From positions 172,132 through 236,131 of the forward strand of contig JAMWFC010000023.1 in assembly GCA_027475525.1 (NCBI GenBank): a DNA stretch of 64,000 nucleotides, in the 5' to 3' direction. Below, one piece after another: positions 1 to 10,451 of this stretch. The notes beneath the pieces are model-generated. The model was not told the origin of the DNA. It saw nothing but the letters and a program-made list of their open reading frames with translations, and did no database searches. A program made the translations under genes and the position numbers. This stretch comes from Macrolepiota albuminosa. Taxonomy: Eukaryota; Basidiomycota; Agaricomycetes; Agaricales; Agaricaceae. Each line of letters starts with the position of its first letter. The first letter of the stretch is position 1.

Positions 1-612
1 AAACGTCCCGATGGCTTTGTGCAGCTAACCTCTGTTGATCCAAACATCATCATTCACCCGGCTCAGTTGTTAAAATTTCTCAAATACAACAATGAGGTAT
101 GCCGTCGTCAAGTTACTGCTGCTACCGTTGAGCCCGCCGGGTACGAATCCTTCGCCGTCGCCTACAACACCACTAAGGGGGACAACCCTTGTGAGTTTAT
201 CACCCGCGATCCCGTCACCGGGGATTGGAACTACAACAATTTCCCTATTCCGCGTTCTGTTATCACCTTCCCCTACCTCGACTCTCGTTACTCCAAACTA
301 CGTGCTTTCGGGATCCTCAACGACAAAGGAGAAATCGACACTTATCTGGGCCAGTCTGAAAAACGCCCTACTCTGCCCTCACCGTGAGGCGGTCCGTAAT
401 CAGGCCCGATCGGAGACCCGTTGAAGGGAGAAGGAATTCAAAAAGCGCCGCCTTGAGGACGCTAAGCCCGATGGATTCGAGTTACCCTCATTCGTCACGG
501 ACAGCAAGAAGAAGCGCGCACGTAAAACACCACCTGCATTCCCCACTGTCGACCCTCTCGCCGCTCTCGAGGAGATGACCATCGATTCCACATTCTTCAA
601 GGCCGTCGCTTA
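1..612 (+). pseudogene. 3' end of a gypsy-B retrotransposon pol-downstream region (partial, frameshifted)
   Basis: Reading is open from the window edge to a stop at 385-387. After a frame change near 370-430 it continues to a stop at 610-612, ending in a basic stretch followed by an acidic tail. I recognise no domain in it. It is assigned to the retroelement because the 230-bp LTR at 775-1004 follows in the right order and is nearly identical to the 5' LTR of the minus-strand element at 22.9-29.6 kb. That second copy is truncated before this region, so the two cannot be compared. The frame break suggests a dead copy. The upstream part lies outside the window. Confidence 0.5.
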
Positions 613-774
613 ATCATCGGAGATATAAGTAACTTTCCGCCTTTCAAGAGGCCTTGCGTTCGAATCCCACACTCTCCTTTATTTCTGATTTTTGGATCAC
701 GATTACTTCACCCTTAAAATTTCCTCAGTTACTTTTAGGCATCCCTCACCCGTTCCCGATACCTGGAGGGTGTA
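613..774 (+). other. Non-coding 3' region before the LTR
   Basis: No reading frame. Positions 640-680 hold a weak tRNA-like 3' half containing TTCGAATCC, but its T-stem does not pair properly. A short purine run (GGAGGG, 765-770) lies just before the LTR and could be a remnant polypurine tract. Confidence 0.35.
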
Positions 775-1004
775 TGTAATGGTTGTGACCCATTTTGTTA
801 CTCTCCTTATTGACCCTTATCTTCGTTAGACTATATCTTGTGATTACAGCAGCTACCGGGTATTCTATTGCCGAGACTATATAAACTAGTACAGTGTTAG
901 AGTACAGTAGCTTCTTCCCAATCATCAGGACTTAACCCGGTTCTATCGGTTGCAAGAAGATCCTCTTAGCTTGTGGTAACACCGTCACAGACGCTGTTCT
1001 CACA
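775..1004 (+). repeat. gypsy-B LTR, 230 bp (3' LTR of a plus-strand copy)
   Basis: It starts TGTAAT and ends CTCACA. Its reverse complement matches 29398-29627 over all 230 bp with only a handful of differences. At several of them this copy has TG where the other has CG. It contains a TATATAAA box. It lies downstream of the partial coding region, as a 3' LTR would. Confidence 0.85.
878..885 (+). promoter_or_regulatory. TATA box in the gypsy-B LTR
   Basis: TATATAAA lies about 100 bp inside the LTR and is conserved in the other LTR copy (29517-29524, minus). Position and sequence suit a U3 core promoter. Confidence 0.5.
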
Positions 1005-2335
1005 GTCATGCTGCCGGTTGTACACGAAAGAAGCGAACAATCATTTCAAAATCCAATTGAAGGAGATGTGGATTATCTCAGATCTATGAACTCTGAAACA
1101 TATTGTTGGGATGGTGGTATATTGGGACCTCTAAGGGTGCCCTGCAGCCACAATGCCTGCTACTTTTGAGAGGTGCTTTCAGTATTGAAAAAGCAGACTT
1201 GTTTAATCTTGTAATGCCATTTTCCATAATAAACAAATTTGTTTGCCTATTTTCAACCATTAACGCTATCTAATTGCCAATCAAAGAATCCTCCAGTTTC
1301 ATTGTTAGACTTGAGCACTGTGCTTGATTCAAGACACAGCAAGAATCTGAAACCATTGCCATCTCTTAACCACCATTGGGTTCTTGGACAATTTCTTTTC
1401 ACTCTACAAATATAGTCATCAAATTTGAGCCAATTTACAAGTGTTGCATAACCAGTATAACCCCATGTTTCATATTTGGCAAGCACCAAACTGAATTCGG
1501 TTGCATTCCATCCTAGCAATTAAATGGCTATCAAATTAAGTATGTTTTGATACTTGAGCATCAAATTTGGATATGCACAATAGATCTTCTTTTTTGTTAA
1601 ATAGTTCATCATAGCTGATGAATGTGAGGAGAAGAGGGGTTTCAAAACTTCTTTTAAATGTGTTATAATGATGTTGAGTAGTGCTTGCGTGCCCAAGAGA
1701 ATGATGACATTTTAAACATTGGGCAAAGAGAGCAAGGCTGATGAGGAATTTTGGGAGTTAATTTGCAATGAATAGGAGTTTACAATGTTGTTGATGAATT
1801 TGTCTGCACACTTCATCAGCACAATAACATCAAGGCCTTGGGGTTCAATTTGACAGCCATTGAGTAATGACAAAACAACAGAATTAAATATGATGTCTCC
1901 AATGTCTTCCAAAGAAGTTAAAAAGTTTGAAATGTCAAATCTCATAGAATAAAACATGACAGCCATTATTTGAGTTACATGCTGTCAAACTTCTTGATGT
2001 ACTACTGAGTGAGTTTTTAGTAATGTTGCCAGATTACAAAGATTGAGGTGCTGGAGAATTAAACCATGAATGTCTGAACTGATTGTATAGTAAGACACAC
2101 ATCTCCAAGCTATAATTGTTATTGCATATGTGTATTAGGTTTTTAAAGCTATCAAGAAATTGGCAACTCACCATTCGAGTTCCAATAGTCATTAATGCAT
2201 TGTTGAATACATAGGTCCATATCCATGGTATTGTTGCTGTCTATATATCACATGTGAGATTTTAAAAGAAGAAATGAAACTGTTTAAATTGTATCTGTAA
2301 AAAGAGGCATCAAGTTTAAACTTTCTTCCATTACA
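1005..2335. other. AT-rich DNA without recognisable genes
   Basis: Short open frames on both strands (for example 1253-1519 and 1712-1966, minus) show no recognisable domain. Probably decayed repeat or intergenic sequence. Confidence 0.4.
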
Positions 2336-2596
2336 TTGACAAACATGATGATGGAGACTGATACTGGCCAAGTTGCAATGCAATTTTTGTTCACTGATAG
2401 AAACGTTCTTGTTAAAACAACAGACACCATTGTCTTTTGCATTTATATTTCTGTTCTTGGTCGAGCCTCAACCTACTTTACACAACTGTTATGTCAACCT
2501 GATAGGATGAACAGATTGCCACTGCTTGATATGTCTGAGAATAGTGTTGTATATATTCAGGCTTTGCTAGGTGCAATTTACAATATTGAAGGGTGA
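2336..2596 (+). pseudogene. BTB/POZ-domain-like fragment
   Basis: An 86-residue open frame resembles the middle of the BTB fold as found in Agaricomycete BTB proteins: a short strand region, a 'SVLGRASTYFTQLL'-type helix, a Leu-Pro-Leu-Leu-Asp-Met turn, then a segment ending in a Tyr-containing helix. It ends at a GGGTGAG sequence that could be a donor site. No continuation was found downstream, where the DNA is AT-rich with no supporting frame. A BTB gene of the same type lies at 29981-31689. Probably a relic; resemblance judged by eye only. Confidence 0.4.
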
Positions 2597-3166
2597 GTCA
2601 AGGTTACTTCTTCTATAATAGTTGATAATAATAGTTATTCAACATTAATTATGCACCAATTGTGCCTGTTATGTTGAACATGTTGTTACACATGTCTTTC
2701 AAATATAAATGTGTAATAGTTTTTTAAAATGTGGTCAACAGGATTTGCAGGATTTTCCCATCCTTCTTGCAGCAATGGGACAAATACCATATTCTTGCAG
2801 ACTCCATTTTAGGAGTTGAACAAAAAAAAAAACTTGAAATAATCATTCTGGACACAATAATGACCTGTAATTTGCACTTGTGCTGACCTATTATATATTA
2901 TTTTATTTGCTATTATTACACCAAGGTAATTGTCATGTTAGTTTTGAAGTGTTTGCTCATAACATCAGAAACAAATCAAGGCAGGCATTTTGCATAAAAT
3001 GAATGAAATGGCCTGTTTGACTTTGCATGATCAAATGATATGTCTGGTTGGGAAAATTGCATTGTTTAAAATGCAGAAACAACTTACCTGAGATTGGCTC
3101 AAAAGAAGATCAGTATGATTCCCTCTGCATGCAAGACTGGTCAAGACATCATTCACACTGCGATTC
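2597..3166. other. AT-rich DNA without recognisable genes
   Basis: No sustained reading frame or structured repeat seen. Confidence 0.4.
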
Positions 3167-3550
3167 TTGGAAATCCATGTACTAATCATCAACAATATCA
3201 CAGAGATTGAGTTTGCTAAAGATCGATATCTGGAACCATTCGACCAACAACAAGTCGAGCACATCATTGGTCTGTTTCAGACTTCCTCACTCTGTATCAT
3301 TGCAAAACCAAACAAACCAGGAAAATTCTGCCTTATTCAAGACCTTTCTTTCTCACACTCCTCTTCAAAGCCTTGTGACGCCCATTTGATTAATAGTACC
3401 ATTTACTCTCCAACTCATCCATGTAAAAGTACTGACGAAATGGAAATGCTTTTGGGATCAATTACTTTGTTTGGAGTGTGGTGTCTGAAGCTGATTGCAT
3501 CATTGTGCAAACCACCACATTATTTGGGATTCACTTTTCAGTCTATTTGA
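3167..3550 (+). pseudogene. DIRS-like reverse transcriptase fragment
   Basis: The 127-residue frame contains an ordered set of residues typical of the start of tyrosine-recombinase (DIRS-type) retroelement RTs in mushrooms: 'EPFDQQQVEHIIGLFQTS', then 'IIAKPNKPGKFCLIQDLSF' with the Pro-Gly-Lys-Phe block, then an Asn-Ser motif and Pro-Cys. The sequence after that diverges, the YxDD-containing palm is missing, and no recombinase is nearby. Interpreted as a truncated relic; assignment by motif memory only. Confidence 0.45.
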
Positions 3551-3824
3551 ACTGAAAAGTTGAAATTTACTTTAAGCATTGGACGATGGTGGATTATAGG
3601 TTGTATAATAGATTTTATTGATTAATGTGATGCACAATAATTAATATCACATGGTTCAATTCACAACATGTGTTTGATTCAGTGTGTCTATATATTTATA
3701 CAGAATAGATACCAGGATGATTATCCAGTAGTTTTTTCATGACATGGTATTGCAAAGCTTGATGCACTTAGAAGAAAATCTCTACTTTAATGGAGGTTTT
3801 TTTCATTTTGAGGCATTATCCAAC

Positions 3825-3885
3825 ACGAGCTACGATTCGTGCCTTCGGCACAAATTTTGTAGCTCGTTGGGGGCTTTACCCCCAA
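3825..3885 (+). repeat. Hairpin-terminus repeat, copy 1
   Basis: Two consecutive hairpins. The first (3825-3867) pairs ACGAGCTACGA with its near-complement around a GCCTTCGGC tip. The second (3867-3885) is TTGGGGGC-loop-CCCCCAA. The same pair occurs at 4706-4766 and 62496-62557, always in this orientation and always with homology starting abruptly at ACGAGCTA. Confidence 0.8.
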
Positions 3886-3912
3886 ACCTCCCCCAACTAA
3901 GCCTCCACCCTA

Positions 3913-4276
3913 ACCTCACTTCGTGCGGTTAAGGCCTCGGCACTTCACAACTCAGTGCTCATTCCCAGCGTCAACCTCACTTCGTTCGGTTAAGGCCTCG
4001 GCACTTCACAACTCAGTCACTTCACAACTCAGTGCTCATTCCCAGCGTCAACCTCACTTCGTTCGGTTAAGGCCTCGGCACTTCACAACTCAGTGCTCAT
4101 TCCCAGCGTCAACCTCACTTCGTTCGGTTAAGGCCTCGGCACTTCACAACTCAGTGCTCATTCCCAGCGTCAACCTCACTTCGTTCGGTTAAAGCCTCGG
4201 CACTTCACAACTCAGTGCTCATTCCCAGCGTCAACCTCACTTCGTTCGGTTAAGGCCTCGGCACTTCACAACTCAG
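3913..4276 (+). repeat. Tandem array of a 61-bp unit
   Basis: About five and a half copies of a 61-bp unit that starts AACCTCACTTCGTTCGGTTA and ends in TTCCCAGCGTC. Each unit carries the small palindrome-like AACC..TTCG..GGTT. One interval (3941-4094) has a 77-bp rather than 61-bp period. The array directly follows hairpin copy 1. Confidence 0.85.
3941..4094 (+). repeat. 77-bp direct duplication 1
   Basis: Positions 3941-4017 are repeated exactly at 4018-4094. It breaks the 61-bp register of the array. One of eight duplications of identical length in 3.9-14.4 kb. Confidence 0.85.
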
Positions 4277-4705
4277 TCCCCTTTCTACAACTCTCAAAGT
4301 AAGCTAAATTGAATTTTTCTTGAATTCTTCGGACTTTATTCAGCATTTATAAATATTTAAAAAACTAAAAATCAGTATATTAGTAGCCTTTGAATTTTTC
4401 CTGATTTTCTGGTGATTTTCCTGGAATTATTTGAGCATTTTCCACTAACATCTTCTGAAAAACAGAGCAATGAATTTTTCTTGAATCTTTCAGATTTCTT
4501 TAAGCATTTATAAACCTCAAAAAATTCACAATCAGTGTATCAGTAGCCTCTGAATTTTTCCTGATTTTTTGGTGATTTTTCTAAGCATTTTATACATACA
4601 TCTACCAAAAAACAAACAAAAAAGGAAGTATTTGTCAGCCTTAGTCAGAAACTGTCAAAACTGACTAAGCACATCATTTCCCAGGCGTCGTCGCATTATA
4701 TAGAG

Positions 4706-4766
4706 ACGAGCTACGATTCGTGCCTTCGGCACGAATTTCGTAGCTCGTTGGGGGCTTCGCCCCCAA
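4706..4766 (+). repeat. Hairpin-terminus repeat, copy 2
   Basis: ACGAGCTACGA...TCGTAGCTCGT hairpin with a CTTCGG tip (4706-4748), followed by the TTGGGGGC-TTC-GCCCCCAA hairpin (4748-4766). This is the best-paired copy. It lies at the low-coordinate side of the Helitron. Confidence 0.85.
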
Positions 4767-4788
4767 ACCCCCCCCAACTAAGCCTCCA

Positions 4789-4942
4789 CCCTAACCTCAC
4801 TTCGTTCGGTTAGGGCTCCAAGTATGTATAAGTAACTCAGCCTCCACCCTAACCTCACTTCGTTCCCCTAACCTCACTTCGTTCGGTTAGGGCTCCAAGT
4901 ATGTATAAGTAACTCAGCCTCCACCCTAACCTCACTTCGTTC
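4789..4942 (+). repeat. 77-bp direct duplication 2
   Basis: Positions 4789-4865 are repeated exactly at 4866-4942. The expected 58-bp register is broken only here. Confidence 0.8.
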
Positions 4943-5390
4943 GGTTAGAGCTCCAAGTATGTATAAGTAACTCAGCCTCTACTCTAACTGAACGAAGTGA
5001 GGTTAGGGCTCCAAATATGTATAAGTAACTCAGCATCCACCTTAACCTCACTTCGTTCGGTTAAGGCTCCAAATATATATAAGTAACTTAGTTTCTACCT
5101 GAACCTCACTTCGTTCGGTTAAGGCTTCAAATTCAATTTTGCTGCATGCCTTTGGCATGCAGCTAGTATTTCATTAAGAGCTTTGCCTCTAAACCTCCTC
5201 CAACATAGCCTCTACTCTAACCTCACTTCGTTCGGTTAGAGCTCCAAGTATGTATAAGTCACTCAACCTCCACCCTAACCTCACTTCGTTCGGTTAGAGC
5301 TTCAAATATGTATAGAAAACTCAGTGCTGAATCTCAGCCTCAACCTCACTTTGTTTGGTTAAAACTTCAAATATATATAAATAACTCAAT
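4789..5390 (+). repeat. Degenerate tandem array of an about 58-bp unit
   Basis: Roughly nine units of CCTAACCTCACTTCGTTCGGTTAGG plus a CTCCAAGTATGTATAAGTAACTCAG-type spacer, increasingly diverged toward 5390. One unit is inverted near 4985. CCTAACC and GGTTAGG can pair around TTCG. Related to, but distinct from, the 61-bp array upstream. Confidence 0.8.
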
Positions 5391-5521
5391 TTTAAAATCA
5401 ATTTCAATATTATATATTGTCATAATATATTTTCAACAACAGCTATTACTTGTATTTATTCTATATTAAGTGCTATAATTTTGATATATTAGTTTATATT
5501 GTTTATTTTATTAAAAGTAAC

Positions 5522-6952
5522 TTACATTTGTAAACCATTTAAAATTTCTTGATATACAATATTAGTTGTTCTTCGTGATGTATTTTCTGGTAATAAAATA
5601 ACTTTGATACGATTACCTGATGTACATCGAGAAAGTGCGACATAAAGCTGTCCATGTGAAAAAACTGGTGATTGAAGATTCAATCCAACATGTTTGACTG
5701 ATTGGCCTTGTGATTTGTTTATAGTCATAGCAAATGCTAAACGAACAGGAAATTGTCTTCTACGCAATGGAATAGGAAGATCTTCTTCAGATGCATCAAG
5801 ATTGATTCTTGGAATAAAAACAGAAGATCCTGCAAATTTAGCATCACCACTGATAATTCGACATTGCAAAACACGGCGGCCAATATTTGTAACTATCATT
5901 CTTGTTCCATTGCAAAGACCTTTAGATGGATCAAGATTTCGAAGAAGCATGACTGGAACACCAATTTTTAAAACTAATTTTGCTAAAGGTAATCCACTTG
6001 CAGCTAAAGAATTAAGATATTCCATAGGATATGGTGGAAATGCATTGTTATTATGAGATTCAATGTGTACAGAATCTGCACTCCACAATATTTTTTCTTC
6101 ACCTGAAAATTGATTAAGGACTTTTAAGTTGATATCATCTACATCAGAATTTGTACATGAAAGAATTGTTCGATCTAGATAATATTGATCATTATGAGCA
6201 TGTGCAATGTCAGGATATGTAGATGCAATTAGGCCTTTAATTGAGTTATCATTGCACATCATTGTTTCTGGAATTTGAATTGTTTCTCCAGGCCCTAAAT
6301 TTTTTCCTGCACCAATATCCAATAACCAAGCTGCATGAGCAACATTTTCTGGAGTTTGTTCTAAGCGCATATTTTGAACTAAATAAAATACTTCAATTTC
6401 TTTCCACAATCTTCCTTTACTTAAAGAAGCAGCAATAATCTGTTGCCTCAATCCTCTTGGAATAACTGGTAATGTTTGTCGAAAATCTCCTCCAAAAACT
6501 ATAGTAATTCCACCAAATGGTTTGTCATTATTTAAAACATCTTTTAAAGCACGATCTACAGAATCAATAGCATTTTTATGTTGCATTGGAACTTCATCCC
6601 AAATTATAAGTTTTGTTTGTACTATAACTTGATGTAAATTTGTTCCTTGTTTAATATTTGCAACAGAAGTATCTATAGCAGGAATTGGTATTTTAAAGCG
6701 TGAATGTGCAGTGCGACCACCTTCTAATAGCAAAGCAGCAATTCCAGATGATGCTACACATAATGCAACATTTCCATTAGAACGAATAGCAGCAGCTAGA
6801 GTATTGCAAACAAAAGTCTTTCCACATCTACCTGCACTGTGAAGAAAAATCATTTTTCCAGAATTGTTATTTACAGAATTTATAACAGCATTGAAAACAT
6901 TTGACTGTTCAATATTGAACTTGGCTTTGTTTTCATTAACAGTTCTTTTCAA
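5522..6952 (-). CDS. Helitron Pif1-like helicase domain
   Basis: Superfamily 1 DNA helicase domain that would unwind the transposon strand during rolling-circle transposition. Visible motifs: a Walker A-like 'HSAGRCGKTFV' (the usual Gly-Gly-Thr-Gly is altered to Ala-Gly-Arg-Cys); motif II 'IIWDEVPM'; motif III 'FGGDFRQTLPVIP'; an Arg-containing 'NMRL'; and near the C terminus 'MTINKSQGQSVKHVGL' and 'QLYVALSRCTSG', typical of Pif1/Helitron helicases. The 476-residue frame ends 'NGLQM'. Its apparent start is only where the 77-bp duplication at 6894-7047 cuts it from the upstream Rep part; it should be continuous with it. Confidence 0.85.
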   Translation of the reverse strand: MKRTVNENKAKFNIEQSNVFNAVINSVNNNSGKMIFLHSAGRCGKTFVCNTLAAAIRSNGNVALCVASSGIAALLLEGGRTAHSRFKIPIPAIDTSVANIKQGTNLHQVIVQTKLIIWDEVPMQHKNAIDSVDRALKDVLNNDKPFGGITIVFGGDFRQTLPVIPRGLRQQIIAASLSKGRLWKEIEVFYLVQNMRLEQTPENVAHAAWLLDIGAGKNLGPGETIQIPETMMCNDNSIKGLIASTYPDIAHAHNDQYYLDRTILSCTNSDVDDINLKVLNQFSGEEKILWSADSVHIESHNNNAFPPYPMEYLNSLAASGLPLAKLVLKIGVPVMLLRNLDPSKGLCNGTRMIVTNIGRRVLQCRIISGDAKFAGSSVFIPRINLDASEEDLPIPLRRRQFPVRLAFAMTINKSQGQSVKHVGLNLQSPVFSHGQLYVALSRCTSGNRIKVILLPENTSRRTTNIVYQEILNGLQM

Positions 6953-7047
6953 TGCTTCAACATCATAACTAAAACATTTGACTGTTCAATATTGAACTTG
7001 GCTTTGTTTTCATTAACAGTTCTTTTCAATGCTTCAACATCATAACT
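6894..7047 (-). repeat. 77-bp direct duplication 3
   Basis: Positions 6894-6970 are repeated exactly at 6971-7047, inside coding sequence. Because 77 is not a multiple of 3, the Helitron frame shifts. Confidence 0.9.
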
Positions 7048-7124
7048 TAACTCATCTTATAATAGCCAATTATTAGGAATATCATTCCACATTTTATTTT
7101 CAGAAGGTCCTGTAGGTAATGGCA

Positions 7125-7278
7125 TATTTGGAAAATCTTTTAAAGTTTTTCCTGACTGCATTAATTTTTCATTAATAAGATAAAGACCATAATCATATAT
7201 TTATTTGGAAAATCTTTTAAAGTTTTTCCTGACTGCATTAATTTTTCATTAATAAGATAAAGACCATAATCATATATT
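7125..7278 (-). repeat. 77-bp direct duplication 4
   Basis: Positions 7125-7201 are repeated exactly at 7202-7278. Confidence 0.9.
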
Positions 7279-8044
7279 GTTTCTTCTTCAAAATGCTGAC
7301 TTCTATATTGTCTCATTCTTTCTAATCTGCATTGAAGATCATCACAAATATATTGTTTAAAGTGATTCCAAAGATCTTCAGGAGTAGTAGAAGCACAGTG
7401 AAGTAAAATAGTACAAAAAAGTAATCGAAGAGTTGTTCCTGTTTGCATTGAAGCAGCTTCACTTAAACATTGAATCCATTTTGCATCATCTTCTAAAAGA
7501 CCATGGGCATTACATGCTTCTTTATATGTTCTATATTCAATGCCATTAACTGTTTTAATTCAATCCATGATGTAGCATTCATTACAACAGTCAGAAGCAT
7601 TTGGAGATAAAATCTTTCTCCTTGAGAAGGTGAAGCAAAATACATTCTTCCAATTGCATATCCTCTTTGCCGATTTTTCCAACTTCGTGTTTTTGCTTCA
7701 TACACAAATTTTGTAGGAAAATTTTGATAAGTAGTATTATTGTTTGGAAATTTTTGATTAGCTTCAAACCAAGCAGTCAAAGCAGTCTTTCCTAAATTTT
7801 CTCTAGCAGCAACAGCTTCCAAAGATTCATTATCTTGAAAAAAAACTTCATGTTGACCTTCTAAATGTACAGGAAGGCGATAAACAGAAGGCTCTTCAGC
7901 ATGCATATTAAATTCAAAAATATGCCAGCATGCTTCAGGAGCTGAAATATATCGAGCATCTAAATGTTCTTTAATTTCATCTCTTTGATTTGGCTCTCTA
8001 GAAATTTCTAATGTAGTACGATCATGTCCTTTATAAATATATTT

Positions 8045-8198
8045 ATGAATATATTTAATTGCTTCAACTGAAGCACATATTTCAACATTGATGTGGCATT
8101 GATATTTTGCTGAAAGATAAGATGAATATATTTAATTGCTTCAACTGAAGCACATATTTCAACATTGATGTGGCATTGATATTTTGCTGAAAGATAAG
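8045..8198 (-). repeat. 77-bp direct duplication 5
   Basis: Positions 8045-8121 are repeated exactly at 8122-8198, next to the two-Tyr motif. Confidence 0.9.
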
Positions 8199-8268
8199 GA
8201 TTATATGGTACAACATTACGATTATCATAATAATGACCATTTTTTACAAAATGACGACCATTGTTAGG

Positions 8269-9335
8269 TCAAGTATATTGAAGATATCCATTGTCACCAA
8301 AATGAGTTGTTTCTCGAAATTCTTTTGGATATCTTTTTGAACATTTTTCATCTACCATACATTTAGCATCTGGCTTTATATTTCCACATGGACCATGAAC
8401 TATATTTGTAGTAATAACTTTATAAAGTTCAGGCTGAGTAACTGGATCAGGAATTTGAGCTGAAACCATAGAATCAACTTGCATTGCATCTCTAATTCTA
8501 TGCTGTTCATGAAGAAATATTAAGATATGCATATGCGGTAAACCTCTTTTCTGAAATTCAATAGTGTGCACATGTGCTACTACATTTCCAAAAATACCAT
8601 CTTTAAGTTCTTTTAAAATAGCATTTTTCTTTAGTTCAAAAACACGTGCAACAATATCAGGTCGATCAGCAGCTGTTTGTTTTTTTCCATTAATAGTAGG
8701 TTCTTTTAAAAGAGCTTCTTCAATTTCAGTCCACTTTGGATTTGCAGTCATAGTCATAAAAATATCAGGTTTTTAGGTTCTTTTAAAAGAGCTTCTTCAA
8801 TTTCAGTCCACTTTGGATTTGCAGTCATAGTCATAAAAATATCAGGTTTTTAAAAATGTCTACAAATAGCCATAGAATCTTGAAAAAGTTGTTGCATTTG
8901 TCTTTCACTTCCAGTATAAGATGCAGGAAGAATAACACGACGGCTTTGATGTGGTAATTCTTCATCTCCAGCAGCAGCATCAACAACACCTTGATATACT
9001 TTGGCTCTAATTTTTTTTTGATTATGTCTAACCCAATTAAGTTTGCTTTGTTCAATTGAAGCCCATGCATCAACAACATATTGCTGAAATAATTTACCAC
9101 TCCAAAGCAAAGCAGCATTAAATTCTGAAGTTCTTTGTTGAAGCCGATAAGCATAATAAGCAGTTTCAGTAATATATTCTGTTCTACGCTGACCTTGTGG
9201 TCTGGACTGAGAAGGAATATTTAAATGAAATCCATGTTCTCCAGTTGGAAATATAAGTGTATAGTGTAATGGTGTATATGCTGAGTGTAAATGACTAATT
9301 TGTTTTAGCTGACCATCATGCAAATGCAAAATCAT
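8269..9335 (-). pseudogene. Helitron Rep nuclease core (HUH)
   Basis: HUH endonuclease region that would nick at the transposon ends. The metal-binding His-Met-His in 'GLPHMHIL' lies at about 8543-8519. It is preceded by 'AHVHTIEFQKR', the usual Helitron context, and followed by 'IVHGPCG' with a Cys-rich stretch. The upstream part (9335-8850) contains the 'HYTLIFPTGEHGFH' block common to fungal Helitron Reps. The frame changes at the 77-bp duplication (8697-8850) and stops at 8271-8269 (TGA where CGA/Arg would fit the family). Confidence 0.75.
8697..8850 (-). repeat. 77-bp direct duplication 6
   Basis: Positions 8697-8773 are repeated exactly at 8774-8850; two further bases match by chance or alignment ambiguity. 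Confidence 0.9.
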
Positions 9336-9467
9336 ATCTCGATGATTAGAATGCTCTTCAGAACCATTTCCAGGAATAACTGCAGCTACTCCTTCTTGTT
9401 CATTTGGATTGTTATATCTTCTATGATCTTCAAAATCAGCTCGAAGTTTGACATAAATTTTTTGTGG

Positions 9468-10451
9468 CTAATTCTCTGGAACATCTCTCATAATTTGATA
9501 AGCTTGTTTATATAAATCAATATATGGATTAACATGCCAAATCATATCTTGCAAGATTGCTATAATTGCTGGATTTAATCCAGGATTATTACGTTGTCGT
9601 AAAGTTAATTGTTCATTATGATCATAAAAATATAATTGTGCATATATAGGATTATGACCTTCAGCAGGAAGTAAAGCACCTGTAAGATGATGAAGTTCTC
9701 CATTAATTCGAAAACTATATGGGCCTGGAGCATTTGTAATAGCATGATCAATTTTTACACCTAAAGAAGTAAATGCAAATGCTGCATTATATTGACGAAT
9801 ATGTGCTTTAAAAGCTTGAGAAAGAAGATGACGGCCATGTAATAAATCAAGAAGTTCATGTGGAGCATTTTTCAATTTGGGTAAAACAATTTGACCTTGT
9901 AAGCAACATATGCCAAATTTTGGATTATTTCGAGTAGATTTACTAAGTTTTTCAGAATCAAAATATAAAGCTTGACAATGTGAGCATAAAATATTCATAG
10001 ATCCAATATTATGCTTTTCAGGTTCATTTATATAAGGTTGTCTTCCTCGCAGAAGCAAAGCATTTCTTTGTTGATCTCGACAATTTGGTCTTTGAGCTGG
10101 TTGATTTTCAACTTCAACTTCTTGTAATATATTTTGTTCTTCTGGTATATGCATTGCAGGATTGTGATTATTTAAATTCTGCTCTTCAAGATTATTTATA
10201 TTTTGCATAGGTTCTTCAAAGTATTCAAGAGGATTTTGCATTAATTGATTCCAAGCTGCTTGAATATTTATCAACTCAATATCTTCTTGAAGAGCAAGAT
10301 TTTGCTGATCATGATCATTAACATCATTAACATTTTCTTCTAATTCAGCTGCATGTTCATGTTCCCAGAAATTCAAGATTCTTTGAGCTACAACTTCATT
10401 TAAAGGTCCATATTCTGGATCATAATTCATATTTGCTTGTTGAGCTCTCAA
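9468..10451 (-). pseudogene. Helitron Rep N-terminal region with Cys/His cluster
   Basis: A 327-residue frame upstream of the Rep core. It has an Asn/Gln/Glu-rich first third, then 'ILCSHCQALYF' followed by a second Cys pair ('GICCLQGQIVLP'), the zinc-finger-like cluster seen before the Rep domain in many fungal Helitrons, and then 'SLGVKIDHAI'. It ends in TAG at 9470-9468; reading continues in frame afterwards, so the stop is probably mutational. The upstream end is cut by the 77-bp duplication at 10451-10604. Confidence 0.7.

Larger units (their letters stand above)
7048..8268 (-). pseudogene. Helitron Rep-helicase linker region with two-Tyr motif (broken)
   Basis: Coding segments at 7906-7493 and 7448-7161 plus unassigned frame between them. 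The Rep two-tyrosine motif, read as KYIHKYIYKG, lies at about 8057-8029 on the minus strand. It supplies the tyrosines expected to nick DNA and attach covalently. The segment is disrupted by the 77-bp duplications at 7125-7278 and 8045-8198 and by a TAA at 7059-7057 where a Gln would fit. The segment between 7493 and 7448 also changes frame. Confidence 0.65.

Noticed and set aside
625..685. tRNA gene near a TTCGAATCC box
   Set aside because: The T-stem does not pair, the D-arm is missing and the acceptor stem pairs only in part; at most a degenerate fragment.
3913..5390. CRISPR-like array
   Set aside because: The repeats are contiguous 58-61-bp units without unique spacers, in a eukaryotic transposon setting.
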